A stretch of 64,000 nucleotides of DNA, taken from the NCBI GenBank assembly GCA_016716405.1, contig JADJWK010000001.1, forward strand, positions 372,001 to 436,000, written 5' to 3'. Positions 15,623 to 25,501 of this stretch are shown here, one piece after another; position 1 is the stretch's first letter, and every line of letters begins with the position of its first letter. The DNA comes from Candidatus Melainabacteria bacterium. GTDB lineage: Bacteria > Cyanobacteriota > Vampirovibrionia > Obscuribacterales > Obscuribacteraceae. Position numbers and translations under genes: made by a program. The notes under the pieces were generated by a model. It saw only the letters and a program-made list of their open reading frames with translations, had not been told where the DNA came from and made no database searches.

Positions 15623-17812
15623 ATGCCTGCCGCAAAGCCCTCGACAAATTTGACCATAGCCCAGAAAGGACTGATCCTAATTGGCGTGCCGCTTGTATTC
15701 GAGATCATTTTTCTCGCTACACTATGGGTCCTTCTAGAGCAGAGCGAGATCGAGGTCCGAAAAGAGATCAGGGCCCGCCGGATAAACGCTGCTACGAGCA
15801 TGATGGCGAGACACATGCTCGATTTCATTGTCGGCTCCGTAGGCTACGGATTCACCCGCACCGATACATTCAATGACCACTACAAGAACGCTGTTCGAGA
15901 CCTTCCTGCCGAGGCTGATCGGCTCATTCGAATGCTCGCCGATCAACCCGAAAAGCAAGAGAAGGCCAGATTCATCAAGGAGAACTTCGAGATAGCGATC
16001 AGGAAGGCGGACGACATCAGAATCAAGATCGAGAACGACGAGATGGACAAAGTGATGGTACGTCTACCCGGTCTTCAAAATCTCGCCCAGGAAGCTTCCG
16101 TGCACCTTCACGAGCTGGCATCCGACCAGAGCCTGGCAGAAAGAGAGAGCCTCAACTCCCAGAATCAGCTTCGAGTCCTGGTAAAGCTCTGCCTGATTCT
16201 TGGTGTAGCGTTGAACCTGGCTTTGAGCCTGATAATCCTGGCATGGTTCTCTCGCAGCATAACGAAAAGACTGCAGCTGATAGCAGACAACAGCGACAGG
16301 GTAGCCCGGGGTCAGTCGCTGAATCCGTCCATGGAGGGCAGCGACGAGATTGCCCGCCTCGACCGAGCAATCCACGCCATGGCCGACTCGATCAGCACTC
16401 TTACGAAAAGAGAGCGGGCCCTTATCGAGAATGCAGAGGATGTAATCTGCTCCATCGACCGGTCAGGCAAGATTCTATCGGCAAACCCGGCTGCGCTTCC
16501 GCGATGGGGATACGAAGCCGAAGATCTGACCGGGGCTCGACTCGCCAAGATTACGACACAGGAGGATTTCGACAGATTCCAGAAAGCCCTGTCCGATCAA
16601 TTCGAGACAGGATCGGCGTTTCCTCTCGAGATAAGATTGACACACAGGGACTCCTCGGAGATCGACACTCTCTGGTCGGCACAGTGGTCCGACCAGGACA
16701 ATTGCTTCATCTGCATCTGTCACGACGTCACCTGGAAAAACAGGAGCGAGCGCTTGATTCGAGCAGCTGAAGCAAGATTCAGGTCGATAATCGAGAATCT
16801 GCCTATCGGACTCTTGATCTGCAACGAACGTGGATTCGTAGAGCTTGCCAATCCTTGTTTGACGAAAATGTTCGCAGTGTCGAAGGCGCCGATAGGCATA
16901 CCTCTGGCCAGGCTGCTGACGGACAACTCCGAGGAGCAATCCAATCTCCAGTTCAATCCAGAGGACCTTCTTGCAGAGAGCATAGAATGCTCCATGAGAA
17001 AGGAAGACGGAAGCAATTTCCCGGCCGAGATATCCTGCCACAAGATAGGAGGAGAATTCCCCGATCCGGCTTCCTATCTTGTTCTAATCGCTGATATCAC
17101 GCATAAAGCCGAGATCGAAAAACTCAAGCAAGAGTTCATTATGATCCTCAGCCACGAGCTGAGAACTCCCCTGACATCGCTTTCCATGCTTCTCGAGCTA
17201 CTTTTCTCCGGTGCATACGGCGATTTGAACGAAAAGGGACAGAGCAAGGTACAGGTAGCGAAACGGAATATTACCCGCCTGGTCAAGCTCATCCAAGAAT
17301 TGCTCGATTTCGAGACCATCGAGGCGAATAAGCTGGAGATGGAGACAGGCTGCTGTCATCTGACTGACACTCTGGAAAAAGCCTTAGAAGCCTCGCGCGG
17401 ACCAGCCGTCAACAAGAAGATCGATCTCGTTGCCGACTTCCACGAAATTACCGTCAATGCCGACTCAGACCGCCTGGTTCAGGTTCTCATCAACCTCATA
17501 GCCAATGCCATCAAATACTCGCCTGAGGGAGAAATCATCACAATCTCCTCCAGAATAGACGGCGAGTTCGCACGAGTCAGCGTCAGCGACCGGGGACCGG
17601 GAATCGAGAAAGAGCACCGCCTGATGATTTTCGAGCGATTCAAGCAAGTTGATCCGGCCGCCTCGAAGGGAAAGGGCAATATCGGTCTCGGTCTGGCTAT
17701 CTCGAAAGCGATTATCGACCGTCATGGAGGCGTCATTGGAGTGGACAGCGAACCAGGCAAAGGAAGCACATTCTGGTTCACCGTGCCGCTCTGGTCAGAG
17801 AAAAAGCCGTGA
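15623..17812 (+). CDS. PAS-containing sensor histidine kinase
   Basis: 729 residues. TM1 is at about 14-38; an extracytoplasmic helical sensor domain of about 150 residues follows, with TM2 at about 188-212. HAMP is at about 213-262, two PAS domains at about 265-370 and 385-495, then HisKA with phospho-acceptor H511 in ILSHELRTP. The HATPase_c domain has an N-box (NLIANAIKYS), G1 (DRGPGI), F-box (FERFKQVD) and G2 (GLGLAI). All catalytic boxes are intact. The OmpR-type regulator is convergent, 35 bp downstream. Homology to the second kinase at 22783 suggests duplication of the whole system. Confidence 0.9.
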   Translation: MPAAKPSTNLTIAQKGLILIGVPLVFEIIFLATLWVLLEQSEIEVRKEIRARRINAATSMMARHMLDFIVGSVGYGFTRTDTFNDHYKNAVRDLPAEADRLIRMLADQPEKQEKARFIKENFEIAIRKADDIRIKIENDEMDKVMVRLPGLQNLAQEASVHLHELASDQSLAERESLNSQNQLRVLVKLCLILGVALNLALSLIILAWFSRSITKRLQLIADNSDRVARGQSLNPSMEGSDEIARLDRAIHAMADSISTLTKRERALIENAEDVICSIDRSGKILSANPAALPRWGYEAEDLTGARLAKITTQEDFDRFQKALSDQFETGSAFPLEIRLTHRDSSEIDTLWSAQWSDQDNCFICICHDVTWKNRSERLIRAAEARFRSIIENLPIGLLICNERGFVELANPCLTKMFAVSKAPIGIPLARLLTDNSEEQSNLQFNPEDLLAESIECSMRKEDGSNFPAEISCHKIGGEFPDPASYLVLIADITHKAEIEKLKQEFIMILSHELRTPLTSLSMLLELLFSGAYGDLNEKGQSKVQVAKRNITRLVKLIQELLDFETIEANKLEMETGCCHLTDTLEKALEASRGPAVNKKIDLVADFHEITVNADSDRLVQVLINLIANAIKYSPEGEIITISSRIDGEFARVSVSDRGPGIEKEHRLMIFERFKQVDPAASKGKGNIGLGLAISKAIIDRHGGVIGVDSEPGKGSTFWFTVPLWSEKKP

Positions 17813-17847
17813 TCTCAATACCATGTCAACATCCATCTGGCTCGCCA

Positions 17848-18525
17848 CTATCGCTCATCTCGCAGCCGATAGCCGACCCTGTGCTTGGTCTCGATTATCG
17901 AGGACTCTCCGTCCAGATCGATTCTCTTACGCAATCTCTGAAGAGTAACTCTCACCGTATCCGGAGAAGAATCAGACTCCGACTTCCAGACCCTGTCGAG
18001 CAGAGCCTCGGTATCAAAAGCCTGGCCGCGGTTGCGCAGGAAAAACTCGAGCAGAGCGAACTCCTTTGGAAGCAGGCTGATTTCTCGCCCGCCTCGAAAG
18101 ACCTTGTGCGCTGCGGGATCAAGGACGAGGTCCTCGAACACCAGTTGATTGCTGTTGAGAGCCGCGGGACGCCTGAGAAGGGCTCTGATTCTTGCAGAGA
18201 GCTCTTTGGCATTGAACGGCTTGGTGAGATAGTCGTCGGCTCCGGCATCCAGCCCTCTCGTCTTGTCCTCGATTGCGTTCTTTCCGGTCAAGATAAGGAC
18301 TGGAGACTGTCCTCCGGATTGTCGATAAGACTCGAGAACCTCAAAACCGCTTCTTTCAGGCAGGTGCAAGTCTAGAATGACGAGATCATATCCGTAGAAT
18401 TTCAGACGATCGATAGCATCATCACCGCGATTGACCACCTCCACTACATGATGCTCGAAATTGAGCCAGTCTTCCACCATTCCAGCCATATCGAGATCGT
18501 CTTCGACGACAAGAATCTTAGCCAT
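17848..18525 (-). CDS. OmpR/PhoB-family response regulator
   Basis: 225 residues. The receiver domain has the acidic pair E8/D9/D10, phospho-acceptor D52 (VILDLHLP), the T of LILTGK and the K of DDYLTKPF. The C-terminal winged helix spans about residues 130-225 (LLPKEFALLEFFLRNRGQAF, SPDTVRVTLQRLRKRI). It is about 50-60% similar by eye to the regulator at 24609. It faces the histidine kinase tail to tail, an arrangement in which the pair is not co-transcribed. It probably binds DNA upon phosphorylation by the adjacent kinase. Confidence 0.9.
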   Translation of the reverse strand: MAKILVVEDDLDMAGMVEDWLNFEHHVVEVVNRGDDAIDRLKFYGYDLVILDLHLPERSGFEVLESYRQSGGQSPVLILTGKNAIEDKTRGLDAGADDYLTKPFNAKELSARIRALLRRPAALNSNQLVFEDLVLDPAAHKVFRGGREISLLPKEFALLEFFLRNRGQAFDTEALLDRVWKSESDSSPDTVRVTLQRLRKRIDLDGESSIIETKHRVGYRLRDER

Positions 18526-18603
18526 AGTCCTAGTCCGCTTCTCCCGATAACATCCTGGAATCTAAACGGATAGATGATACCATTATCCACGAGGTCAGGA
18601 ACC

Positions 18604-19482
18604 ATGCGACACATACGAACTACAGTCCTCCTTTCAGCAACTTTCGTTCTATTCAGTCCGGCACGCGCAGGCGAGATCGACGATCTGGAGTCAAGTGGCA
18701 ATCGGCGAGTGTCTGAGATCAGCAAAAGATTGGCTGCCAGTCCCCACGACCCAAGCCTTTACGTCGCGAGGGCTCGTCTATATGCGCAGATGTGCATGGA
18801 CAGGAAATCGATCGAAGATTGCACTGCTGCTCTGAAACTAGACTCCAGAAATGTCGAGGCCTACAAATTGAGAGCTTCTTTGTACGCATCTAACAGCAGG
18901 CAGAAAGAGGCACTCGAAGACCTCGATCGCCTCCGCGAGATGCGACCGGACGATACAGGCATCATGGTAGACCGTGCGGTAGTTTATGATTCTTGCAGTA
19001 AAAGCGCTAATGCACTCGCGGATCTCGATCGCGCCCTGAAGCTGGAGCCGAACAAGCTTACTGCTCTTGCTCTCAGAGCATCGATCTATAGCAGATCCGG
19101 TCAATATAAAAAAGCGATAGCCGACTATACAACCCGATTGAAAGCCAGACCGAGCCTGGACATCTATAACCTCAGAGCCAGTGCTTACCTGAAGCTGGGA
19201 CGATACAAGGACGCGCTGGCCGACTACACATATCTTGTCGAGCATTCTACCGATCCCGAGCCGCTTATTGTCAGAGGCGATCTGAAGATGAGGCTGGCTG
19301 ACTACAAGGGAGCAACAGCGGACTATTCGAAAGCCCTGCAGCGCAGCACAGAAAACGCCAGCACTATACATGCCCTCTCACGCCGGGCGGAGTCACTTGA
19401 AAAGCTCGGCGAAAAGAACCTGGCCGCCAGAGACAGATCAAAGGCAAGCTCGCTCGAGTCGGCTTATCGCCATAGTCGATAA
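18604..19482 (+). CDS. Exported TPR-repeat protein
   Basis: 292 residues from the ATG at 18604 (AGGA just upstream; the 18574 start would place polar residues before the signal peptide). The signal peptide ends near PARAGE. About seven 34-residue TPR units follow, with the usual W/L-G-Y-A-F-A-P spacing (for example KALADYTYLVEHS, PNKLTALALRASIYSRSGQYKKAIADYTTRL). TPR solenoids mediate protein-protein contacts. The gene diverges from the response regulator at 17848-18525 (78 bp between starts), so the short shared region should hold both promoters. Confidence 0.75.
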   Translation: MRHIRTTVLLSATFVLFSPARAGEIDDLESSGNRRVSEISKRLAASPHDPSLYVARARLYAQMCMDRKSIEDCTAALKLDSRNVEAYKLRASLYASNSRQKEALEDLDRLREMRPDDTGIMVDRAVVYDSCSKSANALADLDRALKLEPNKLTALALRASIYSRSGQYKKAIADYTTRLKARPSLDIYNLRASAYLKLGRYKDALADYTYLVEHSTDPEPLIVRGDLKMRLADYKGATADYSKALQRSTENASTIHALSRRAESLEKLGEKNLAARDRSKASSLESAYRHSR

Positions 19483-19500
19483 GCCGGCGGGCCAGACAGG

Positions 19501-20364
19501 TCATCGACCGCGCAGTATGTCCTTGAGCACTCTCTGAGTTCCCCTCGTTCCTTCGCGGCTCATGCGATCGAGAATGCGCTCTCCGGCTCCCGGACCACGC
19601 CCGCCCGGCCGGCCCATTCCCCGAAAAACCTCGTCGACTATGATCTCACCGCCTCGCCTGGCTGCTCTATCAGCCTGCCCCTGCACGCGTTCTGCGGCTC
19701 GATCGCCGGGCGTCTTGAACACATCGATCTCGGACAAGCCATTCTTCCTGTTATCGACAAAAGCCCGGGCATCATCAAGAATTCCATCACCATTATTATC
19801 GATCAGCCTGACATTCCCGTACTGCGGCTTGGACTCCTGCACCTGGCGCATCGCCTCAAGCATGTTCGGATTACCGGCAAGACCACTGTAACGACTATAG
19901 ATGTCCTGCCCCCGGGAAGCTCTGGAGAGCATCATGTCTGCCTGCTGAAGAAGGGGGTCTGCCGAGATCTCCTTCTGGCTGAGGGGCCGACTGATTTCCC
20001 CGGCTTCTCCGTCCATTTCCCGATCATGCTCCGGGCGTAAGGGGCCTGCCGGCCCCTTACCGCTCGCGGAAGCACCCTTTTCGCCTGCAAAACCTTTTCG
20101 ATCGTATACGTCGATGAGACGACCTGCCTTCATCGCTCGGGCATCATCCATGATTCCGTCTCTATCGTTGTCGACAAGCTCGACATTCCCGAACAGCGCC
20201 ATCGTATCATCGGCTGACTGAAGACCCTTCATCTCGGCGAAGACGTCCCTCTGCTCCGCCGGGCTCAACGAATTGTACCTTCTGGAGATGTCCTCGCCAC
20301 CCCGAGCTTCGGACATCAAGGTGAATGCCGCATCGCCGGCGTTGATTCTTGTGAGTTCGCTCAT
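19501..20364 (-). CDS. Protein with two EF-hand-like calcium loops
   Basis: 287 residues from the ATG at 20364 (MSELTRIN; SD GGGAG 8 nt upstream on the minus strand). Two similar halves each carry a DxDxDG-type loop: DNDRDGIMDD (about residue 65) and DNNGDGILDD (about 190). Each sits in the context YGNVxLxDNxxDGIxDDARA and is preceded by a helical domain with SRRYNSL or YSRYSGL. The C-terminus is Arg/Gly-rich. No signal peptide is visible. Calcium binding is predicted from the loops; the partner is unknown. It is a tandem duplication of one domain of about 110 residues. Confidence 0.6.
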   Translation of the reverse strand: MSELTRINAGDAAFTLMSEARGGEDISRRYNSLSPAEQRDVFAEMKGLQSADDTMALFGNVELVDNDRDGIMDDARAMKAGRLIDVYDRKGFAGEKGASASGKGPAGPLRPEHDREMDGEAGEISRPLSQKEISADPLLQQADMMLSRASRGQDIYSRYSGLAGNPNMLEAMRQVQESKPQYGNVRLIDNNGDGILDDARAFVDNRKNGLSEIDVFKTPGDRAAERVQGQADRAARRGGEIIVDEVFRGMGRPGGRGPGAGERILDRMSREGTRGTQRVLKDILRGR

Positions 20365-20656
20365 TGTTGAATCTCCCGAAATCGATACCGACATCATGTG
20401 GCATTTTCGTAACAAAGTTATTACAGCAGCCAGATCCATGAAATCGCTATATCAAATAACCCAAACAGACCAGATGTGTATGTTAGCCGGTCCTTTCCGC
20501 GGATTGACTGTTAGCTCATTAGTCTCAAGCTCTCCCAAGAGCTCCTGATTTTTCCAGCGCAATTTGAGCCAAAATAATCGGTCTAGAGCCAGATATCCAT
20601 GTTTAAATAACTCGAGGTAGGTCAACGCCAGTTCCCGGGTTGGCAGAATCGATATC

Positions 20657-22657
20657 ATGAAAACCACAATTGACGACAGGTACAGCCTGGATGATCTGAT
20701 CGGCTCTGGAGGAATAGGAGAAGTCTACTCCGGCTACGACCAGAAACTCTTGCGCCCCGTGGCAGTAAAATTGCTCAAGACCGCCGATATAGGCCTTCAG
20801 TCGATCAGATTCCAGAACGAAGCCCGAATCCTGGCCAGCCTCAATCACCCGAATATTTTGCAGATACTGGACTTCGGTGTATTCGAGCAAAAGCTCTACC
20901 TGGTGACCGAGCTTCTGAAAGGGAACCCCCTAGATAAAGTCATCTCGAGACAGGGTCCGATTAGCCCCTCACGTACAGTAGAGATCTTTTCACCTGTCCT
21001 AGACGCCCTTCACTACGCTCACTCGAGTGGAATCATTCATCGCGATCTCAAACCATCGAACATCTTTCTATCCCCTGAGCCGATTATTCTCGACTTCGGA
21101 ATAGCCAAGAGCCTCAGTCCTTTCTCTCAAGATTTGACTGAAACCGGGTCATTTATCGGAAGCCCCGCCTATACGAGCCCGGAGCAAGCAGGAAGCGGGC
21201 AAATCAGTCAGGCGAGCGACATCTATAGCCTGGGCTGCACGATGTTTACCGCCCTGACAGGTAAACCTCCATTTGCAGGACAAACAGCGCTCGAGACCAT
21301 CAGAATGCACATCGACACGCCTCCACCCAGACTCGCCCAGATAAATCCGTCCCTTATCGGAAACGACGACCTTGAGGATCTTATTGCACGATGTCTCGAA
21401 AAGGATCCAGCCGACCGATTTCCAGACGCTGAGACCCTCAAGATCAAGCTCCTTTCTCTTCGATTCAAGCAGGACGAGACAGTGGCACCGAATCTCATAC
21501 CAGACACGAACCAAAAGCTGAGCGGACCATCTCTCTCGATCTTCGGACTGATAGCGATATTCCTGATAATCCTGTTCGTTGCAGGGACATATCTTTTCTA
21601 CGCCTTTGTCGAGACAGATGCCGTCAAACAAGGTTCCAAGGTTAGAACAAAGAAAGTCGATCTTACTAGTGAAAGCAAAGTGTATGAGGAAGCGATCCAG
21701 GAAGGGATTCCATCGTTCAAGGAATGTTCCGGTTACGGGAGGATCTTCTTTCTACCCAATCCAACCGAGCAAACAATCGAAAACTTCTTCAAGAGCAAAT
21801 GTCGGGCGCTGGCGTTGTCCAATACCGATACAGACGGCTCTGTTTTAAGCCTTTTACGAGGACGTCAGGTGGCATGGCTCAATCTCAGCGACAATCCTAT
21901 AAAGGACTCGAATCTGGGTCTATTGAACGGTATCTCAGGTCTTGAATCCGTGGGGTTAATCAATACAAGTGTATCGGCTCGAGGACTGGAGCTGATATCG
22001 CCCTCCCTGGGTCTCAAGAGAATCTATCTGAGACAGACCGATATCGGAGATGAGGCACTCGAACAGCTGGGAAGGCTCACTTCCCTGGAGCGAATCTACC
22101 TGAGAGATTGCCGCGGGGTTACAGATAGAGGTATCTCTTTTCTTTCCGGGCTCCACAAGCTTACTCATCTCGAGCTTCGGGGTACTTCCGTCACCGGACG
22201 GTCGACATCTTCACTCGCAGCTATTTCCGGGTTGCAGAGGCTCGATCTGGGCGATCTGGACATAGACGACAGGGCACTTCCCCCCCTTGCCAGACTGACC
22301 CGCCTGGAGGCCCTGAGCCTGGCCGGTACCCGGATAACAAAAAAGGGCCTCGACCAGCTTTCCAGAATGAGCCGGTTGAGGTTTCTCGACCTGAGCCGAC
22401 TGGGGCTGACTCGGGACGACCTGAAAGCGCTCTCGGCTCTACCCGCCTCGACCCTGGTCTTGTCGGAAAACCCTCTTGAAGCCAAGGATCTGAATGGACT
22501 GCTGGATAAAGGCAAGATTATCTTTCTAAAGAAAGGCCCGAAGACTTATGATAGCCGGATCCAGCTGATATCCGCGCCTATCTCAATCGACTTCGAAAAA
22601 TCCAATCCGACTGGGGAGCTTACATTAGAATGGTCCCCGAAGTTTATAGGCAAATGA
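20657..22657 (+). CDS. Transmembrane Hanks-type Ser/Thr kinase with leucine-rich repeats
   Basis: 666 residues. The kinase domain (about 9-270) has the Gly loop GSGGIGEV, K38 (AVKLL), HRD with catalytic D130, DFG D147 and an activation segment SPAYTSPEQ, so all essentials are present. A transmembrane helix is at about 293-318. The outer part (about 390-630) is a run of 23-25-residue leucine-rich repeats (LTSLERIYLRDC, LHKLTHLELRGTSVT, LTRLEALSLAGT), the cysteine-free bacterial type found in many environmental genomes. The external LRR could sense a ligand and the internal kinase respond. The histidine kinase gene follows 125 bp downstream. Confidence 0.88.
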   Translation: MKTTIDDRYSLDDLIGSGGIGEVYSGYDQKLLRPVAVKLLKTADIGLQSIRFQNEARILASLNHPNILQILDFGVFEQKLYLVTELLKGNPLDKVISRQGPISPSRTVEIFSPVLDALHYAHSSGIIHRDLKPSNIFLSPEPIILDFGIAKSLSPFSQDLTETGSFIGSPAYTSPEQAGSGQISQASDIYSLGCTMFTALTGKPPFAGQTALETIRMHIDTPPPRLAQINPSLIGNDDLEDLIARCLEKDPADRFPDAETLKIKLLSLRFKQDETVAPNLIPDTNQKLSGPSLSIFGLIAIFLIILFVAGTYLFYAFVETDAVKQGSKVRTKKVDLTSESKVYEEAIQEGIPSFKECSGYGRIFFLPNPTEQTIENFFKSKCRALALSNTDTDGSVLSLLRGRQVAWLNLSDNPIKDSNLGLLNGISGLESVGLINTSVSARGLELISPSLGLKRIYLRQTDIGDEALEQLGRLTSLERIYLRDCRGVTDRGISFLSGLHKLTHLELRGTSVTGRSTSSLAAISGLQRLDLGDLDIDDRALPPLARLTRLEALSLAGTRITKKGLDQLSRMSRLRFLDLSRLGLTRDDLKALSALPASTLVLSENPLEAKDLNGLLDKGKIIFLKKGPKTYDSRIQLISAPISIDFEKSNPTGELTLEWSPKFIGK

Positions 22658-22782
22658 GAGCTCCATCCTGTCGGATGCTCTCAGGAGCGACGAATGGACC
22701 TTGGCATTTTACGGGCGCCAGAATTAAAAGCCCGTGCACAAGCCATATGCTAAATTAGCCGGAGCTTTCGGCGGACAGGATC

Positions 22783-24582
22783 ATGAGTCTCAAACTCTCG
22801 CAAAAATTCCTTATCGTAGTGACCGTGCCGGTCATCTTCGAAGTAGCTCTTGTAGGCGTTCTTCTGGAGCTTCGCAACCAGGCGGAAGCCCAGAGAGAAA
22901 AAGAAGCCCATGCAAAACAGCTTGTAGCACGCATTAACTCGATCCTGGCCTTGCACATGCAACGATCCTCTCTCTTGATTCTCAGCCATGCCAATCCGTC
23001 ACCATCAGTGGAAAAGCGCGTTCTTCGCTGTGCCAGGACCATGCACCAGGAAGCCCGAGCTATCGAGAAGCTGGCCAGCCAGGACCCCGAGGAAAAGGCC
23101 ATCTGGAAGCGTATTCTGAGCCTGATAAGCAAGCTAGACAAAGGCTTCATCTCTGCCAAGGAAAGCTTTGACAAGGGCGATCGCGATGCCGCCGCAGCGG
23201 CATGGATGGAGCATCAGACCTTCATGGACGACCTTTTCCAGGTCACGGACGATCTGGCCAGAATTCAGAAGCAATCTCTGGGGGAGCAGCAGAATCAGAT
23301 CCGCATGATGGATCAGCTGATCCTTAGCGTTCTTTTTCTGTCAATATTTCTGAGTATTCTCGTAGCATTCGGACTGACAGTCTATTTCAATGCATCCACA
23401 GCAAGAAGGTTTTATATGCTGACCGAGAACGCCTCTCTCCTGGAGCAGGGCGAAGAGCCTGTCCATACCCTCGAAGGGGGCGATGAGCTGGCTGATCTAG
23501 ATGCCACATTCCATCACCTGCACGACTCGCTCCAGCTTCTAAGACGAAAGATCCGCGCGGTCATAGAGAACGCATCCGAAGTGATCTGCACCGTTGGGGA
23601 AGACTTCACTGTCGATGATATCAACATGGCTGTCAAACAGCTCTGGGGGTTCGATCCCGAAGCTGTGATCGGCACCCGCCTGGTCGACCTGTGTGATGAA
23701 TCCGACCGGGATCGATTCATCGGAGAGTTCTTCGAGGCAGTGCGGCAGGAAGAGGACCGCAGGGTCGAGACGAGCGTGCGCAAAGCGGATGGCTCGCTCT
23801 CGGCAACATCATGGTCCATATCCTGGTCGGAAAGCGATCGCGCGTTCTATTGCGTAATCTATGACATGTCCGAGAAAAAGCGGATTGAGAGAATGAAACA
23901 GGACTTCATCGCCATGGTCAGCCACGATCTGAAGACGCCACTGACAGCGGTGCTTCTCACCCACGAATTTCTCGAGCACAAACTCAAAGACTCTGTTTCC
24001 GATGTTGGCATGAAGAAGCTCAAGACCGCCAACACCAACATCAACAGGCTCATGGGTCTGGTCAATAACATCCTCGACATGGAGCGCCTCGAGTCCGGAC
24101 GGATGGAAGTAAGCCCCAGCATGGTCAAGCTCAAAGACACGGTCGAAGAAGCCATAGGCTCGGTAGCGGGAATTGCCCAGAGCAAGCAGGTTGAGATTGT
24201 CTCGGAAGTGGACGGAGAAATCCAGGCTTGGATCGACAGCAACCGGATAGTCCAGGTCCTGGTCAATCTTCTCGGCAATGCCCTGAAATTCTCTCCCAGC
24301 CAATCCAGACTAACCATTGCCGCGGTAGAAGGCGACGATTTCGTGCGCGTGGAGGTGAAAGACCAGGGTCCCGGCATACCGGAGGACAAGCTCGAGCTGG
24401 TGTTCGAGCGATTCAAGCAAGCCGACCGCACCGACGAGACCGTGCGTAAAGGCACCGGTCTGGGTCTCACCATCTGCAAGTGGATTGTCGAAAGTCATGG
24501 GGGATCCATCGGCGTGACATCCAGACCTGGTAAAGGAAGCACTTTCTGGTTTACAGTACCAAGGGACGACCTTGTAGTCTGA
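22783..24582 (+). CDS. PAS-containing sensor histidine kinase, second copy
   Basis: 599 residues. TM1 is at about 8-30 and TM2 at about 182-205, flanking a helical periplasmic sensor. HAMP is at about 206-255 and one PAS domain at about 260-365. HisKA has H381 in MVSHDLKTP. The HATPase_c domain has NLLGNALKFS, DQGPGI, FERFKQAD and GLGLTI, all intact. It shares the FERFKQ and GGxIGVxSxPGKGSTFWFTVP ends with the kinase at 15623 but has one PAS domain fewer. Its regulator starts 26 bp downstream on the same strand, so kinase and regulator are one operon. Confidence 0.9.
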   Translation: MSLKLSQKFLIVVTVPVIFEVALVGVLLELRNQAEAQREKEAHAKQLVARINSILALHMQRSSLLILSHANPSPSVEKRVLRCARTMHQEARAIEKLASQDPEEKAIWKRILSLISKLDKGFISAKESFDKGDRDAAAAAWMEHQTFMDDLFQVTDDLARIQKQSLGEQQNQIRMMDQLILSVLFLSIFLSILVAFGLTVYFNASTARRFYMLTENASLLEQGEEPVHTLEGGDELADLDATFHHLHDSLQLLRRKIRAVIENASEVICTVGEDFTVDDINMAVKQLWGFDPEAVIGTRLVDLCDESDRDRFIGEFFEAVRQEEDRRVETSVRKADGSLSATSWSISWSESDRAFYCVIYDMSEKKRIERMKQDFIAMVSHDLKTPLTAVLLTHEFLEHKLKDSVSDVGMKKLKTANTNINRLMGLVNNILDMERLESGRMEVSPSMVKLKDTVEEAIGSVAGIAQSKQVEIVSEVDGEIQAWIDSNRIVQVLVNLLGNALKFSPSQSRLTIAAVEGDDFVRVEVKDQGPGIPEDKLELVFERFKQADRTDETVRKGTGLGLTICKWIVESHGGSIGVTSRPGKGSTFWFTVPRDDLVV

Positions 24583-24608
24583 CAGGAAGCTTTCTCCAGA
24601 GAAAGAAA

Positions 24609-25298
24609 ATGGCAAAAATCATCGTGGTCGAAGACGATTCAGAGCTCTCGGAGATGATCGGGCGCTGGCTCGACAACGAGCACCACATTACCGAGATCGT
24701 CTCGGACGGAGAGGAGGCTCTCAGCCGCCTGCAGCTCTACACCTACGATCTGGTCGTCCTGGACTGGAATCTCCCAGGAATGGACGGACTATCGGTGCTC
24801 AAACAATTCCGCGCCTTAAAGAAGACCACGCCGGTCCTTATGCTCACCGGCAAGAGCGAGATTGAAGACCGTGTGGAAGGGTTGAATCGCGGTGCCGACG
24901 ACTATCTCACAAAACCCTTTCACGCCCGGGAGCTTCTGGCAAGAATCGGAGCCCTCTTGCGGCGTCCTCAGTCCTATGCCGGCGATATCCTTGTTTTCGG
25001 CGACATCGAACTCGATTCGGGCAAGAGGAGTGTCAAGAGGAGGGGCGGAGATCTGAATCTGCTCCCCAAGGAATACGCCCTGCTAGATTTCCTGATGCGT
25101 CATCCTGCCCGGCTCTTTCCCGCGGATGCTCTCCTCGATGCAGTCTGGGCCAACGAATCCGATTCCACCCGGAAAGCGCTGACTACATGTATAAAGAGAC
25201 TGAGAAAAAAGCTCGATCGAGCAGGCGAAACCTCGGTGATCCGCAATGTCCACGGAGTCGGCTACGGGCTCTTTTTAGAAGAAGAGTTTGAGGAATGA
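24609..25298 (+). CDS. OmpR/PhoB-family response regulator, second copy
   Basis: 229 residues. Receiver: E8/D9/D10, phospho-acceptor D52 (VVLDWNLP), T in MLTGK, K in DDYLTKPF. The winged helix spans about residues 132-225 (LLPKEYALLDFLMRHPARLF, TRKALTTCIKRLRKKLD). It is co-transcribed with the upstream kinase (26-bp gap, SD AGAGAAAG). It is clearly paralogous to the regulator at 17848, but here kinase and regulator are co-linear rather than convergent. Confidence 0.9.
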   Translation: MAKIIVVEDDSELSEMIGRWLDNEHHITEIVSDGEEALSRLQLYTYDLVVLDWNLPGMDGLSVLKQFRALKKTTPVLMLTGKSEIEDRVEGLNRGADDYLTKPFHARELLARIGALLRRPQSYAGDILVFGDIELDSGKRSVKRRGGDLNLLPKEYALLDFLMRHPARLFPADALLDAVWANESDSTRKALTTCIKRLRKKLDRAGETSVIRNVHGVGYGLFLEEEFEE

Positions 25299-25395
25299 CT
25301 TTCGGTGCTTTATTGTTCGTGCAAGTCGGGATGCTGTCAGGAGCCACGGATTTCTACTATATCTTACGGTTGAAATCAGGGGACAAAAAACGAAC

Positions 25396-25417
25396 AGCTG
25401 TGGGGCGAACCACAGCT
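25396..25417. terminator. Perfect 8-bp stem hairpin
   Basis: AGCTGTGG and CCACAGCT pair around a 6-nt loop between the regulator gene and the convergent minus operon. It may end transcription from either side. Confidence 0.5.
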
Positions 25418-25427
25418 CCCAAGAAAG

Positions 25428-25478
25428 GGTGGAGACCGGGTCCATACTCGAATAGAGTCTGAAACACCGGTCTCCACC
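25428..25478 (-). terminator. 12-bp inverted repeat after the minus-strand operon
   Basis: GGTGGAGACCGG and CCGGTCTCCACC are perfect arms around a 27-nt loop, 24 bp beyond the stop of the last gene of the 31678-25502 operon. It is the likely operon end or an mRNA-stabilising structure. Confidence 0.5.
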
Positions 25479-25501
25479 ATCAAGCAGTCAATGGCAAATG
25501 G

